From Acidobacteriota bacterium (GTDB lineage Bacteria > Acidobacteriota > Terriglobia > Bryobacterales > UBA6623): 57,774 nucleotides of DNA. The position numbers and the translations under genes are program-made. Positions within the stretch are counted from its first letter, which is position 1, and every line of letters begins with the position of its first letter. The notes beneath the pieces were generated by a model. That model made no database searches. It saw nothing but the letters and a program-made list of their open reading frames with translations, and was not told where the DNA came from. The stretch spans positions 1 through 57,774 of the forward strand of contig JAQCLD010000013.1 in NCBI GenBank assembly GCA_027592785.1, in the 5' to 3' direction. Below, in pieces: positions 7,973 through 16,710 of the stretch.

Positions 7973-8791
7973 TTGCAGCGATTCCGATGGGTCGCCCTCG
8001 CGGCGGCAGCGGCGATGCTATTCGCCGCGGAAAAGGGGCGTAAGGAGATCCCCCTCGTTCACGCCGGCGGCGTAGTCAACGGCGCCAGCTTTGTCCCTGC
8101 TCCGGACAACTTTGTGGCCCCGAATTCGATCGTCTCGATATTCGGCGTGGATCTGGCGTTGCGCACGCAAGCGGTAACCAGCGACACGTTGGAAGGGGGC
8201 AAACTGCCGCTTCGACTGGGCGGCATCACGGTAAACATTGGAGGTCAGCAGGCGCCGTTGTATTTCGTCTCTCCGACCCAGATCAACGCGCAATTGCCGG
8301 CCAACCTGACTCCGCGGCCGCAACCTTGGGAGCTGACGATCGTCCGCGAAGGCCTTAGCGATCCGCCCGCGGCGAAGTCCGATGTCTTCGTGCGAGAAGC
8401 GGCGCCGGGGCTGTTTCCGGTAGTCGCCCATGTGGATTTTTCAGTAGTCGGGCGAGGCGACCCGGCGGGCTCCTGGCCGGCTACGCCGGGCGAGGTCGTG
8501 ATCCTGTTCGGTACGGGGTTCGGCCCGTCGCAACCGCCGGTGGATACGGGCCAGCTGCCGCCGTTCGCCGCGTCGACGCAGTTGCCGCACCGGGTGTTTA
8601 TCGCCGGGCAGGAACTGGCTCCCGAGCAGGTGTTGTACTTCGGACAGGCGCCTTTGTTCGCGGGGCTGCAGCAGGTGAATATCGTTCTGCCAGAGGCCCT
8701 GGCGACCGGGGATTACGAGGTGCAAGTCGAGGTAGCCGGCGCAATGAGCCAGACCGGCGTGTTGATCGCGGTCGATGGCAGGTTGGAATAA
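7973..8791 (+). CDS. Secreted TIGR03437-type domain protein
   Basis: 272 residues from a TTG start with a short signal peptide (VALAAAAAMLFAA). The remainder is one copy of the domain known from Solibacter: GVVNGASF near the start, PNSIVSIFG, then GGQQAPLYFVSPTQINAQLP, VILFGTGFGPSQPP and NIVLPEALATGDYEVQVEV. In Solibacter relatives this domain is usually a C-terminal module of large secreted proteins; here it stands almost alone after a signal peptide. Function is unknown. It is useful mainly as a lineage marker for Bryobacterales-like Acidobacteriota. Confidence 0.85.
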   Translation: MQRFRWVALAAAAAMLFAAEKGRKEIPLVHAGGVVNGASFVPAPDNFVAPNSIVSIFGVDLALRTQAVTSDTLEGGKLPLRLGGITVNIGGQQAPLYFVSPTQINAQLPANLTPRPQPWELTIVREGLSDPPAAKSDVFVREAAPGLFPVVAHVDFSVVGRGDPAGSWPATPGEVVILFGTGFGPSQPPVDTGQLPPFAASTQLPHRVFIAGQELAPEQVLYFGQAPLFAGLQQVNIVLPEALATGDYEVQVEVAGAMSQTGVLIAVDGRLE

Positions 8792-8894
8792 AGGTGAACC
8801 CGAACCGGCTCCAGTGCGTCTAAGGCTACAGGGGAAGCTGCGTTCGAGAACGCGGCAGACTCTTCGGGGCTGGAATCGTCAAGGAGTCTCCATC

Positions 8895-9710
8895 ATGCGC
8901 CTACTAATATCTGTCGCCCTTCTATCTTGCGCGGGCGCGATGCTCAGCGCGCAGGAGTCGCAGGTGGTGCAGATTGAGCCAACGCCCGCCAAGCTGACGG
9001 AGCGTCCCGCGCCGCCAGCGGAGGGTGAGACGATTATCCCGATCGGCACCAGGGTGCCGCTGGTCTTGCTCAACAGCGTCAGCACCAAACACGCCAGTCC
9101 GGACGATCTGGTCTACCTTGAATCGGTTTACCCGGTGGTGGTGAACGGGAGGATCGTAATCCCTCCGGGGACCTACGTTTCGGGCCGGGTGACGAGCGTG
9201 AAGCGGCCTGGCCGGGTGAAAGGTAAAGGCGAATTGTACGTCCGCTTCGAGCAGATCATCCTACCTAACGGGATTATTCGCGACCTGACGGGCAGCGTTG
9301 GAGCGCTCGACGGACGCTCGCCTGAAGGTTTCGATAAGGAAGAGGGCAGGATCACCAGCGAGGGCAACAAGGGCGGCGACGCCGCCACGATCGGCGAGTC
9401 CGCGGCTACGGGAGCCACTATCGGCGTGATCGCCGGCGCGGCGGGCAGCAACGCCGGCCTGGGCTTGGGGATCGGTAGCGCCGCGGGCGCGGCAGCAGGG
9501 CTGATCGGCGTTTTGGCCTCGCGGGGACCCGAGGCGATCCTCGAAAAAGGCACTCAACTGGACATGGTGCTCGACAGGGGCTTGGTCTTCAAAGACGAAG
9601 ATTTGGAGTTCGATAATCCTCTAGGAGCCGGCAGAACTCGCGACGCCGGAAACGGTCCAGACCCGAATCGCAACCGCCAAGGCAACAGCGGCCGACGGTT
9701 CCCGCTGTAA
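8895..9710 (+). CDS. Exported glycine-zipper protein (TrbI/VirB10-like fold suspected)
   Basis: 271 residues. The start is placed at ATG 8895, with AGGAG at 8882-8886, where a clear signal peptide begins (MRLLISVALLSC); the longer ORF from 8775 lacks one. After cleavage near LSAQE comes a Pro-rich stretch, then a beta domain (IPIGTRVPLVLL, PPGTYVSGRVTSV, LYVRFEQIILPNG) like the C-terminal domain of TrbI/VirB10 proteins common in acidobacterial genomes. Residues ~165-215 form a Gly/Ala-rich glycine zipper that could insert into a membrane. The tail is Asn/Arg-rich. No conjugation genes are nearby, so a stand-alone envelope role is inferred. Confidence 0.7.
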   Translation: MRLLISVALLSCAGAMLSAQESQVVQIEPTPAKLTERPAPPAEGETIIPIGTRVPLVLLNSVSTKHASPDDLVYLESVYPVVVNGRIVIPPGTYVSGRVTSVKRPGRVKGKGELYVRFEQIILPNGIIRDLTGSVGALDGRSPEGFDKEEGRITSEGNKGGDAATIGESAATGATIGVIAGAAGSNAGLGLGIGSAAGAAAGLIGVLASRGPEAILEKGTQLDMVLDRGLVFKDEDLEFDNPLGAGRTRDAGNGPDPNRNRQGNSGRRFPL

Positions 9711-9728
9711 GCGCCCGATTCATCGACG

Positions 9729-9757
9729 TTAAACATTTCGCCTGGTCCCCGTATAAT
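9729..9757 (+). promoter_or_regulatory. Sigma-70-type promoter for the NtrY/NtrX-like operon
   Basis: TTAAAC (9729-9734), 17 nt spacer, TATAAT (9752-9757). The -10 is perfect and the expected transcription start, around 9764, lies about 16 nt before the TTG. A GAGG at 9767-9770 could act as ribosome-binding site. Confidence 0.6.
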
Positions 9758-9779
9758 TCGAGGGTCGAGGCGAACACTC

Positions 9780-12005
9780 TTGCCCAAAAAAAGTCAGCAG
9801 CTCTATCTGGCTCTGCTTGGCGTCCTGTTCGCGGCGCTGGTGGCGCTATCGTTCTGGCACACGTCGCTGAGCTTCGGTGACTTCCGCCCGGACAACGCGG
9901 TCATCGGCTTTGTGCTGTGGGGGATGCTGACGCTGGTCGCGCTCAGCGTGCTGGCGCTTGGCTTCCTGCTTTTCCGCAGCCTACTGAAACTTTACGTCGA
10001 ACGGCGTCAGGGGCGGCTGGGGTCCAAGATCAAGACCAAGCTGGTCGGCGGCGCCTTGGTGTTGTCGATCGTGCCCGTGGTCGCGATGGTGGTTTTTTCG
10101 TTCACCATCATGAGCAGGACGTTCGACAAATGGCTATTTGAGCAAACCCCGGAGATTGTCGCGGACTCGGAGGCCATGATCAGAGAGTGGAACCGAAGCA
10201 TGCGCGACGACCTCGCCGCGGATGCTTCGCGTGTGGCAGCGCTGCCGTTGGCTGCGGTTCCTTTCCAGGCCGCCGGAGCGCCGGAAGGCGCACTCGATGA
10301 GTTATCGGAGATCCTCCAGAGACTCGATGCCCAGTACGTGGGCTTCTTGCCGATGGGCGCGACTTGGGCGACGTGGGAAGTTCGCTCCGGCGCGCTCATC
10401 GACGGAGCTGTCGAATGGCTGCTTCCCGACGGCGAGGCGTCGGGCATCAACACGAACAACTTGGTTTGGGGCGTCGCTCCGATTCGTAGGGACGGAGAAC
10501 AAGTCGGCCGGGTGGTCGTCGCCTGGCGAATCCCCGATGAGATCCAGTCGCGACGAGCGGCCATGGCGCAGCGCGTCGAAGAATACCGCACGATTGAGGC
10601 CGAGCGAACCAACTTTAGGTACTTCTATCTCGGGCTGCTGGGGCTGATCACGATTTTCGTCTTGTTCGTCTCCGTTTGGCTGGCGCTTTATCTGTCGCGG
10701 CAGATCAGTACGCCGATTGAGGCATTGATCGAGGCCACGACGGAAGTCTCCAGCGGCCATTTGGAACATCGCGTACAAGTTCCGGCGATGGATGAATTGG
10801 GCGGACTGATCGCGTCTTTCAATCGCATGACGCAGAGGCTGGAGGAGCAGACGACGGAACTCCAGCAGAGCAACCAGGAACTGGAGAAGGCCAACGCCGA
10901 AATTGATTCGAGGAGGCGGCTGATCAACGCGATCCTGGAGAGCGTGACCCCCGCGGTGCTGTCGGTCAATGAGTTTGGGGTGATCTTCAAGGCGAATCCG
11001 GCCGTGCGCCAGATCTTCCGGCTGCCGGATGAGCGGGCGCCCCTGAGCGTGGATGACTTGTTTGGGCCCGAGGACCGCGAAGACGTGCATTACATGCTGC
11101 AACGCGCGCGGCGGACGGGACTGTGTTCGCGGAACTTTGAGTTGCAGAGCCGCGGCCACATCCAGCACTTGACCGTGACGGTGACCTCGCTAGACGCCAA
11201 TGAAGAGACAGTTCGCGACCCGGCCGGATACGTGATCGTCGTGGAAGATATGACCGATCTGCTGCGCGCGCAGAAAGAGGCCGCCTGGACAGAGGTCGCC
11301 CGAAGAGTCGCCCACGAAATCAAGAATCCGCTGACTCCGATCGCGCTGTCCGCCGAGCGGATGCAGAAACTGCTCAACAAGATGGCCGAGACGGACGACC
11401 CCGAGGCCCGCCGCGAATTACGCGCGAGCTTTGGGCGATCCACGCAGACGATTGTGGGAGAAGTGGAAACGCTGCGACGATTGGTCGACGAATTTGCGCA
11501 GCTGGCGCAGTTCCCGAAAGCGCAGCTGGAGAAGGGCGACTTGAACGATGCAGTACGGGAAGCGATGGCCGTCTTCGAGGGTCGTATTGACGATATCCAA
11601 CTCAAAGTCGACTCCGCCGCGTCGCTGCCGGCGGTCATGATCGATCGCGAGCACATCAAGAGACTGACCGTGAACCTAGTCGATAATGCCGCAGAGGCGT
11701 TGGAAGGGGCGTTGGTGAAGGAGATTGTTGTCCGCACCGCCTCCTCCGAAACGCCGGACACTGTGGTGTTGACCGTCTCGGATTCGGGCCCAGGCATATC
11801 TCCGCAGGACAAGGAGCGTTTGTTCCTGCCCTACTTCTCGACCAAAGAGCGGGGCACGGGCTTGGGCCTGGCGATCGTGAGCAGAATCGTCGGCGAGCAC
11901 GGGGGAACCATTCGAGTTGAAGACAATCGGCCGACGGGAACGCGGTTCATCGTGGAATTGCCGGCGGCTGAGGTTCCAGCGCTGATGGGGACAAGACAGA
12001 CGTGA
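9780..12005 (+). CDS. NtrY-like membrane sensor histidine kinase
   Basis: 741 residues from TTG. Order: three hydrophobic segments in the first ~120 residues, an extracytoplasmic region (~120-280), a transmembrane helix (~282-303), HAMP (~305-360), a coiled linker, a PAS domain (~375-490), a HisKA phosphoacceptor motif RRVAHEIKNPLTPI, and a HATPase domain (NLVDNAAEAL, DSGPGIS, GTGLGLAIV). This is the architecture of NtrY, which senses nitrogen- or redox-related signals in other bacteria. It overlaps the response-regulator gene by 4 bp (GTGA). The signal sensed here is unknown. Confidence 0.9.
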   Translation: MPKKSQQLYLALLGVLFAALVALSFWHTSLSFGDFRPDNAVIGFVLWGMLTLVALSVLALGFLLFRSLLKLYVERRQGRLGSKIKTKLVGGALVLSIVPVVAMVVFSFTIMSRTFDKWLFEQTPEIVADSEAMIREWNRSMRDDLAADASRVAALPLAAVPFQAAGAPEGALDELSEILQRLDAQYVGFLPMGATWATWEVRSGALIDGAVEWLLPDGEASGINTNNLVWGVAPIRRDGEQVGRVVVAWRIPDEIQSRRAAMAQRVEEYRTIEAERTNFRYFYLGLLGLITIFVLFVSVWLALYLSRQISTPIEALIEATTEVSSGHLEHRVQVPAMDELGGLIASFNRMTQRLEEQTTELQQSNQELEKANAEIDSRRRLINAILESVTPAVLSVNEFGVIFKANPAVRQIFRLPDERAPLSVDDLFGPEDREDVHYMLQRARRTGLCSRNFELQSRGHIQHLTVTVTSLDANEETVRDPAGYVIVVEDMTDLLRAQKEAAWTEVARRVAHEIKNPLTPIALSAERMQKLLNKMAETDDPEARRELRASFGRSTQTIVGEVETLRRLVDEFAQLAQFPKAQLEKGDLNDAVREAMAVFEGRIDDIQLKVDSAASLPAVMIDREHIKRLTVNLVDNAAEALEGALVKEIVVRTASSETPDTVVLTVSDSGPGISPQDKERLFLPYFSTKERGTGLGLAIVSRIVGEHGGTIRVEDNRPTGTRFIVELPAAEVPALMGTRQT

Positions 12006-13378
12006 AGCCCGGCGAACGTGTTCTGATCGTCGACGACGAACCGGGCATACGCAGCTCGCTGTCGGAAATCCTTACCGACGAGGGTTACTTCGCCGAGGCG
12101 GTGGACTCGGGCGAAGCTTGCCTAGAAATCCTGCAGCGCAAGGCCTTCCAATGCGTATTGCTGGATATTTGGCTGCCGGGAATAGATGGTCTGCAAACGC
12201 TTGAGCGGATTGAGCAGATCGATGCGACGCAGCGCCCCGTTGTGGTGGTGATCTCAGGCCACGGCAAGATCGAGACAGCGGTGCGGGCGACGAAGCTTGG
12301 AGCGTTCGACTTTCTAGAAAAACCGCTGTCGTTGGAAAAGGTGGTCTTGACGGTTAAGAACGCTTTAGCCAATCGCCGCTTGAGTCGTCAGAACAAAGAA
12401 CTTCGATCCGAGAGCGTAGGCTACAGCATCATCGGCGAGAGCGTTCCGATGAAAGCCTTGCGGGGGCAACTGGAGTTGATGGCTCCGACAAGCGGCCGCG
12501 TTCTAATTTTCGGCGAAAGCGGCGTGGGCAAAGAACTGGTGGCGCACGCCCTGCACGCGCGAAGCCTGCGGGCAAGCGAACCGTTCGTCGAAGTCAACTG
12601 CGCCGCTATTCCCGAGGAGCTGATCGAGAGCGAGCTATTCGGCCATGTGAAGGGATCGTTCACCGGCGCGATGGAAGACAAGACCGGCAAGTTCCAGCAG
12701 GCGGACCGCGGCACGTTGTTCCTCGACGAGGTCGGCGATATGAGTCTGAACACGCAGGCCAAGGTACTGCGGGCGCTGGAAAGCCAGCGGTTCGAGCCTG
12801 TCGGCTCGGGCCGCCGCGTCGAGGTGGACGTGCGCGTGATCGCGGCGACGAACAAGAATCTCGAAGAGGAAATCTCGAGCGGAAATTTTCGCGAGGATCT
12901 ATTCTACCGGCTCAATGTGATTCCGTTCTTCGTGCCCCCGCTACGCTCCAGGGCCGAGGATATCCCACAGCTGGCGGAATACTTTCTGAACCATTTCTGC
13001 CGCGCCTATGGACGCAAGCCCAAGCATCTATCGGTGGATGCGATCGAGGCATTGATGGGCTACGCCTGGCCGGGCAATGTCCGCGAACTCCGCAACCTGA
13101 TGGAGCGCATCGTCATCATGCATGCGCCCGAGCGCGTGGACACGAACGACTTGCCGCTGCCGGGGGACCCGCGTAAGGCGGCGCCGCGGACGGTGGCGGG
13201 AGAGTTCCAGCCGCTGGCGGAATTCCGGGCTGCGTCGGAACGGCGCTATGTACTTGAAGTTCTTGAGGCTGAAGGCGGCAACATGACGCGCACCGCGGAG
13301 GCCTTGGGGCTGGAGCGTAGCCACCTCTACCGCAAGATGAAGTCGCTGGGTATTTCCTCCGCCGACGCCAAAGACTAA
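12002..13378 (+). CDS. NtrX-like sigma-54-dependent response regulator
   Basis: 458 residues from GTG. Receiver domain at 1-120 with phosphoacceptor Asp55 (CVLLDIWLPG); AAA+ sigma-54 activation domain with GESGVGKE Walker A and a GSFTGA loop; C-terminal Fis-type helix-turn-helix ending TAEALGLERSHLYRKMKSLG. The sigma-54 contact loop reads GSFTGA rather than GAFTGA, so the usual Ala is Ser. Translationally coupled to the kinase, it should activate sigma-54 promoters after phosphorylation. Targets are not identifiable here. Confidence 0.92.
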   Translation: MKPGERVLIVDDEPGIRSSLSEILTDEGYFAEAVDSGEACLEILQRKAFQCVLLDIWLPGIDGLQTLERIEQIDATQRPVVVVISGHGKIETAVRATKLGAFDFLEKPLSLEKVVLTVKNALANRRLSRQNKELRSESVGYSIIGESVPMKALRGQLELMAPTSGRVLIFGESGVGKELVAHALHARSLRASEPFVEVNCAAIPEELIESELFGHVKGSFTGAMEDKTGKFQQADRGTLFLDEVGDMSLNTQAKVLRALESQRFEPVGSGRRVEVDVRVIAATNKNLEEEISSGNFREDLFYRLNVIPFFVPPLRSRAEDIPQLAEYFLNHFCRAYGRKPKHLSVDAIEALMGYAWPGNVRELRNLMERIVIMHAPERVDTNDLPLPGDPRKAAPRTVAGEFQPLAEFRAASERRYVLEVLEAEGGNMTRTAEALGLERSHLYRKMKSLGISSADAKD

Positions 13379-13392
13379 CCCTGCGTTCGGTC

Positions 13393-13398
13393 TACAAT
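13393..13398 (+). promoter_or_regulatory. -10-like TACAAT before bacterioferritin
   Basis: Ends 10 nt before the ATG. A start of transcription 6-7 nt downstream would leave a leader of only about 4 nt. No -35 is visible. Confidence 0.45.
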
Positions 13399-13408
13399 AG
13401 TCGTCACC

Positions 13409-13885
13409 ATGAAAGGGAACGACAAAGTCATCGCACGCCTCAACGAAACGCTAGTCGCGGAGTTTACGGCGATCCACCAGTACTTCATTCACGCGGAGAT
13501 GGAGGACAACTGGGGCTACAAGAAGCTCGGCAACTTCGTGAAGCGTCAGTCCATTGACGAGATGAAGCATGCTGAGAAGCTGATCGAGCGGATTCTGTTT
13601 TTAGACGGAGTCCCGTCCATGGGCGAGCTAAAGCCGCTGCACATCGGCCAGGACGTAAAGGCTCAGCTGGAGAACGACCTACAACTCGAATACGACGCGG
13701 TTCAGCATCTCAACGTCTGCGTCTCGGATGCGCGCGAGGCCGGGGACAACGGGTCCCGCGAGCTGTTCGAGATGATCCTCAAAGATGAAGAAGAGCATGT
13801 GGATTGGCTCGAGGCGCAACTGCAGTCGATTGCCGACATGGGCATCGGTCTGTATCTCGCCCAACACCTGGAGCCCGGACAGTAG
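13409..13885 (+). CDS. bfr: Bacterioferritin
   Basis: 158 residues, full length for the family. All ferroxidase ligands are at the E. coli positions: Glu18, Tyr25, Glu51, His54, Glu94, Glu127 and His130; Met52, the haem ligand, is present in SIDEMKHAEKLIERILFL. The protein assembles into a 24-mer that oxidises Fe(II) and stores it as mineral in the cytoplasm. No bacterioferritin-associated ferredoxin gene is next to it, and no Fur box is recognisable in the short upstream gap. Confidence 0.96.
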   Translation: MKGNDKVIARLNETLVAEFTAIHQYFIHAEMEDNWGYKKLGNFVKRQSIDEMKHAEKLIERILFLDGVPSMGELKPLHIGQDVKAQLENDLQLEYDAVQHLNVCVSDAREAGDNGSRELFEMILKDEEEHVDWLEAQLQSIADMGIGLYLAQHLEPGQ

Positions 13886-13933
13886 GAAAGGGCATGTCTG
13901 CTCGTCCCAAAAAAAGCGGCTCGTAATTAACCG

Positions 13934-15598
13934 ATGGGCTTAGAACTGCACCGTCTCGACTGGATCGTGATCATCGTCTACTTCGCGATGATCGTCGCGG
14001 TCGGACTGTGGGCCGCACGAAAAGTGACGGGTACGGCCGACTACTTTATCGGCCATCGCGGCTTCAGCGTTTGGCTGGTCATCGGGCAGGCTTTCGGAGT
14101 CGGAACCCATGCCGAGATGCCCGTATCGCTGGCCGGCAAGGTTTACCAATCCGGCTACGCCGGTATTTGGTACCAGTGGAAAAACCTGTTCATCACGCCT
14201 TTCTATTGGCTGCTGGCCCCGCTGTTTCGCAGGTTTCAGAGAACGACCACCGGAGAAGTTTACGAAGACCGTTACGGGTCCTGGATGGGCGCGGTCTACA
14301 CGATCTTCGCGCTGTCGTATTTCGTTTTCAATATGGGCGCCATGTTGAAGGGCGCCGGGAAACTGGTTTCCGTGGCGACTGGCGGAGGAATCACGCCGAA
14401 CACCGTGGTGCTGGCCATGACCGGCACGTTCCTGATTTACTCGTTCGCGGGTGGGTTAATCTCGGCCGCTTATACGGACTTCGTCCAGAGCTTCTTTATC
14501 ATTGCGTTGTCGTTCCTGCTCATTCCGCTAGGCCTACAGCGCGTGGGCGGATTCACGGGCATTCGCGAGTCGTTGTCGCCCGAGATGCTGTCGATGGTGA
14601 CGCCGGGAGATGTCGGCGTGTTCACGATCTTCATGCTGACGATCAACGGTTTGATCGGGATCGTAGCGCAGCCTCACATTCTGGCCAGCGTAGGTACAGG
14701 GCGCGATGAGTATTCCTGCCGCATGGGCATGGCTGCGGGAAACTTTGTGAAGCGCTTCTGCACGATCGGCTGGGCGCTGGCGGGCTTGATCGTCGCGGCG
14801 ATGTTGGTGCAGAACGGCGGCACGCTGGCCGACCCGGAGGATGCCTTCGGGTACGCGACGAGAGAACTTCTGTTCCCCGGCTCGGTCGGCTTGATGATCG
14901 CCAGCGTGCTGGCGGCTAATATGTCGACCGGATCGGCGTTCACAGTGGACGGCGGCGCTTTGTTTACGCAGAATTTTTATCGGCGATACGTCACCGGCGA
15001 TAAAAGCGACCGCCACTACCTCAATGTCGGCCGCTTCGCCGGCGTTGCGATGACGACCTTGGGCGTCGTCTTCGGCTTGTACGTCGACAGCGTGCTGCAA
15101 GCGTTTCTGTTCACCGAGACGATTGCCGCCTTCATGGGCATCAGCCTGTTCGGCGCCATTAGTTGGGAACGAGCCAATCGCTGGGGGGCCTTGGCCAGCC
15201 TGCTGGTCTCAAGTTTGACGTTCTTCTGGCTGACTTGGAACGAATTCGGCGCCTTGCTGCAATGGGAAGCACTGAACTTCGGCATTGCCCTGGCCGCCGG
15301 ATTCGCCTCCTTGGTTGTTGTTAGCTGGGCCACACCTCGGGAGCCGACGGCGATGACCGAACCGTTCTACGCCCGCCTGAATCAGCAGACGCGCTTCGAC
15401 GAAGCCAGCGGCACGGAGCAGCCGGTCGAAGCAGAGGGTCACGATCTGTTGTTCGTGCATCTGTTCAACTTGCGCTTGAGCGAGGGCCTCGGGGCCTTCT
15501 ATCGCCGCTTCCGGGTCGACATCAACGGCCTCGTGCTGGCGTTCGGCGTGGTCGCCGCGCTGATCGCCCTGGCCAAGGGCATTCTCTACCTGCCCTAG
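13934..15598 (+). CDS. Sodium:solute symporter family protein
   Basis: 554 residues with about 13 hydrophobic segments. It begins with LDWIVIIVYFAMIVAVGLWAA and the ADYFIGHR segment typical of SSS carriers, which import organic solutes with Na+. A soluble stretch of about 50 residues precedes the last membrane helix. The substrate cannot be read from sequence. The TAG stop shares CTAG with the stop of the convergent peroxidase gene. Confidence 0.88.
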   Translation: MGLELHRLDWIVIIVYFAMIVAVGLWAARKVTGTADYFIGHRGFSVWLVIGQAFGVGTHAEMPVSLAGKVYQSGYAGIWYQWKNLFITPFYWLLAPLFRRFQRTTTGEVYEDRYGSWMGAVYTIFALSYFVFNMGAMLKGAGKLVSVATGGGITPNTVVLAMTGTFLIYSFAGGLISAAYTDFVQSFFIIALSFLLIPLGLQRVGGFTGIRESLSPEMLSMVTPGDVGVFTIFMLTINGLIGIVAQPHILASVGTGRDEYSCRMGMAAGNFVKRFCTIGWALAGLIVAAMLVQNGGTLADPEDAFGYATRELLFPGSVGLMIASVLAANMSTGSAFTVDGGALFTQNFYRRYVTGDKSDRHYLNVGRFAGVAMTTLGVVFGLYVDSVLQAFLFTETIAAFMGISLFGAISWERANRWGALASLLVSSLTFFWLTWNEFGALLQWEALNFGIALAAGFASLVVVSWATPREPTAMTEPFYARLNQQTRFDEASGTEQPVEAEGHDLLFVHLFNLRLSEGLGAFYRRFRVDINGLVLAFGVVAALIALAKGILYLP

Positions 15599-16653
15599 TG
15601 GCCGCCGCCCGCGGTCGGACCGGATTCCGGCAGAGGAGTCTGGCTGGTATGCGGAGGCAGAATGGGGTACTCGAACTTCGGTTGCGTACCGGTCAGCGTT
15701 AGCAGGAACGACGTAATCGCATCGACTTCGGCCTCGTCCAACTCGGAGCCAAGTTGCGAGACCCCCATGACGGCGACGGCCTGCTTGAGATCCCAGACCT
15801 TGCCGGAGTGAAAGTAGGGCGCGGTCAATTCGATATTGCGTAGTGAGGGCGACTTGAACTTGTATTCGTCCGAGGCCGTCTTGGTGACTTCGAAGCGGCC
15901 CTTGTCATTGGCAGGCAAGATGTCTGCGCCGGGTTTCTCGACGACGCCGAATGAGAAGTAACCCGTGCCGCCGACGTTGACGCCGCTGTGACAGTTGACG
16001 CAGCCCTTGCTCATAAACAGTTCGAGCCCACCTAGTTGGTGCGCGTCGAGCACGTTCTCTTGTCCGCTGAGGTAGCGGTCGAAGTCGGACCAGGGCGTCA
16101 ACAGGGTGCTTTCAAAAGCTTCGATCGCCAGGGCCATGTTGTCGAAAGTCACTGGACCCGCCTGACCGGGAAACGCCCGTTCGAAGGCCTCAACGTAGCC
16201 CGGCATGCTGGTGAGGGTCGCGATGGCTCGGTTGGGCGTGGAGTTCATCTCAACCGCAGCCTGTACGGGGCCTTTGGCCTGCTCTTGGAGGTCTTTGGCG
16301 CGGCCATCCCAGAACTGCGCCAGGTTGAAGACGGCGTTCAGGACGGTGGGACTGTTTCTCGGCCCCTTGGCCCAGCCGTGGCCGATCGACGTTTCGAGCA
16401 AGTCCACGCCGCCGGTAGCGAGGTTGTGACAAGTGTTGCAGCTGATTAGCCAGCTGCGAGAGAGTCGCGGATCGAAGAAGAGCATCTTGCCCAACTCAAC
16501 CTTTTCGGGGGTCAGGGGATTGCCTGAAATCGCTGGCGGGCTGGTGGGCACGACTTCAAACTGGGAGCGCGCTCGTTCGAGCAAAGAGCCCTGAGCCCAA
16601 GCTGCCGCGCTGAAGATGGAGAGGAGAAAGGTGAGTATGAGGAACCGCTTCAT
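15595..16653 (-). CDS. Di-haem cytochrome c peroxidase / MauG family protein
   Basis: 352 residues with a signal peptide (cleavage near AAAWAQ). Two haem c sites, CNTCH at about residues 72-76 and CVNCH near residue 220, and the family LGKMLFFDPRLSRS start. Periplasmic CcpA-type enzymes reduce H2O2 with electrons from small cytochromes; MauG-type relatives oxidise proteins. TAPYFHSGKVWDLKQAV is typical of the peroxidase group. A His/Pro-rich tail ends the protein. Possible oxidative-stress role beside bacterioferritin. Confidence 0.9.
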   Translation of the reverse strand: MKRFLILTFLLSIFSAAAWAQGSLLERARSQFEVVPTSPPAISGNPLTPEKVELGKMLFFDPRLSRSWLISCNTCHNLATGGVDLLETSIGHGWAKGPRNSPTVLNAVFNLAQFWDGRAKDLQEQAKGPVQAAVEMNSTPNRAIATLTSMPGYVEAFERAFPGQAGPVTFDNMALAIEAFESTLLTPWSDFDRYLSGQENVLDAHQLGGLELFMSKGCVNCHSGVNVGGTGYFSFGVVEKPGADILPANDKGRFEVTKTASDEYKFKSPSLRNIELTAPYFHSGKVWDLKQAVAVMGVSQLGSELDEAEVDAITSFLLTLTGTQPKFEYPILPPHTSQTPLPESGPTAGGGH

Positions 16654-16710
16654 GAGATTGCCGGGTGGGCCTGGCGCACGCCGAGAGTTGCGCGGGCGCC
16701 TCTCTCCAGA

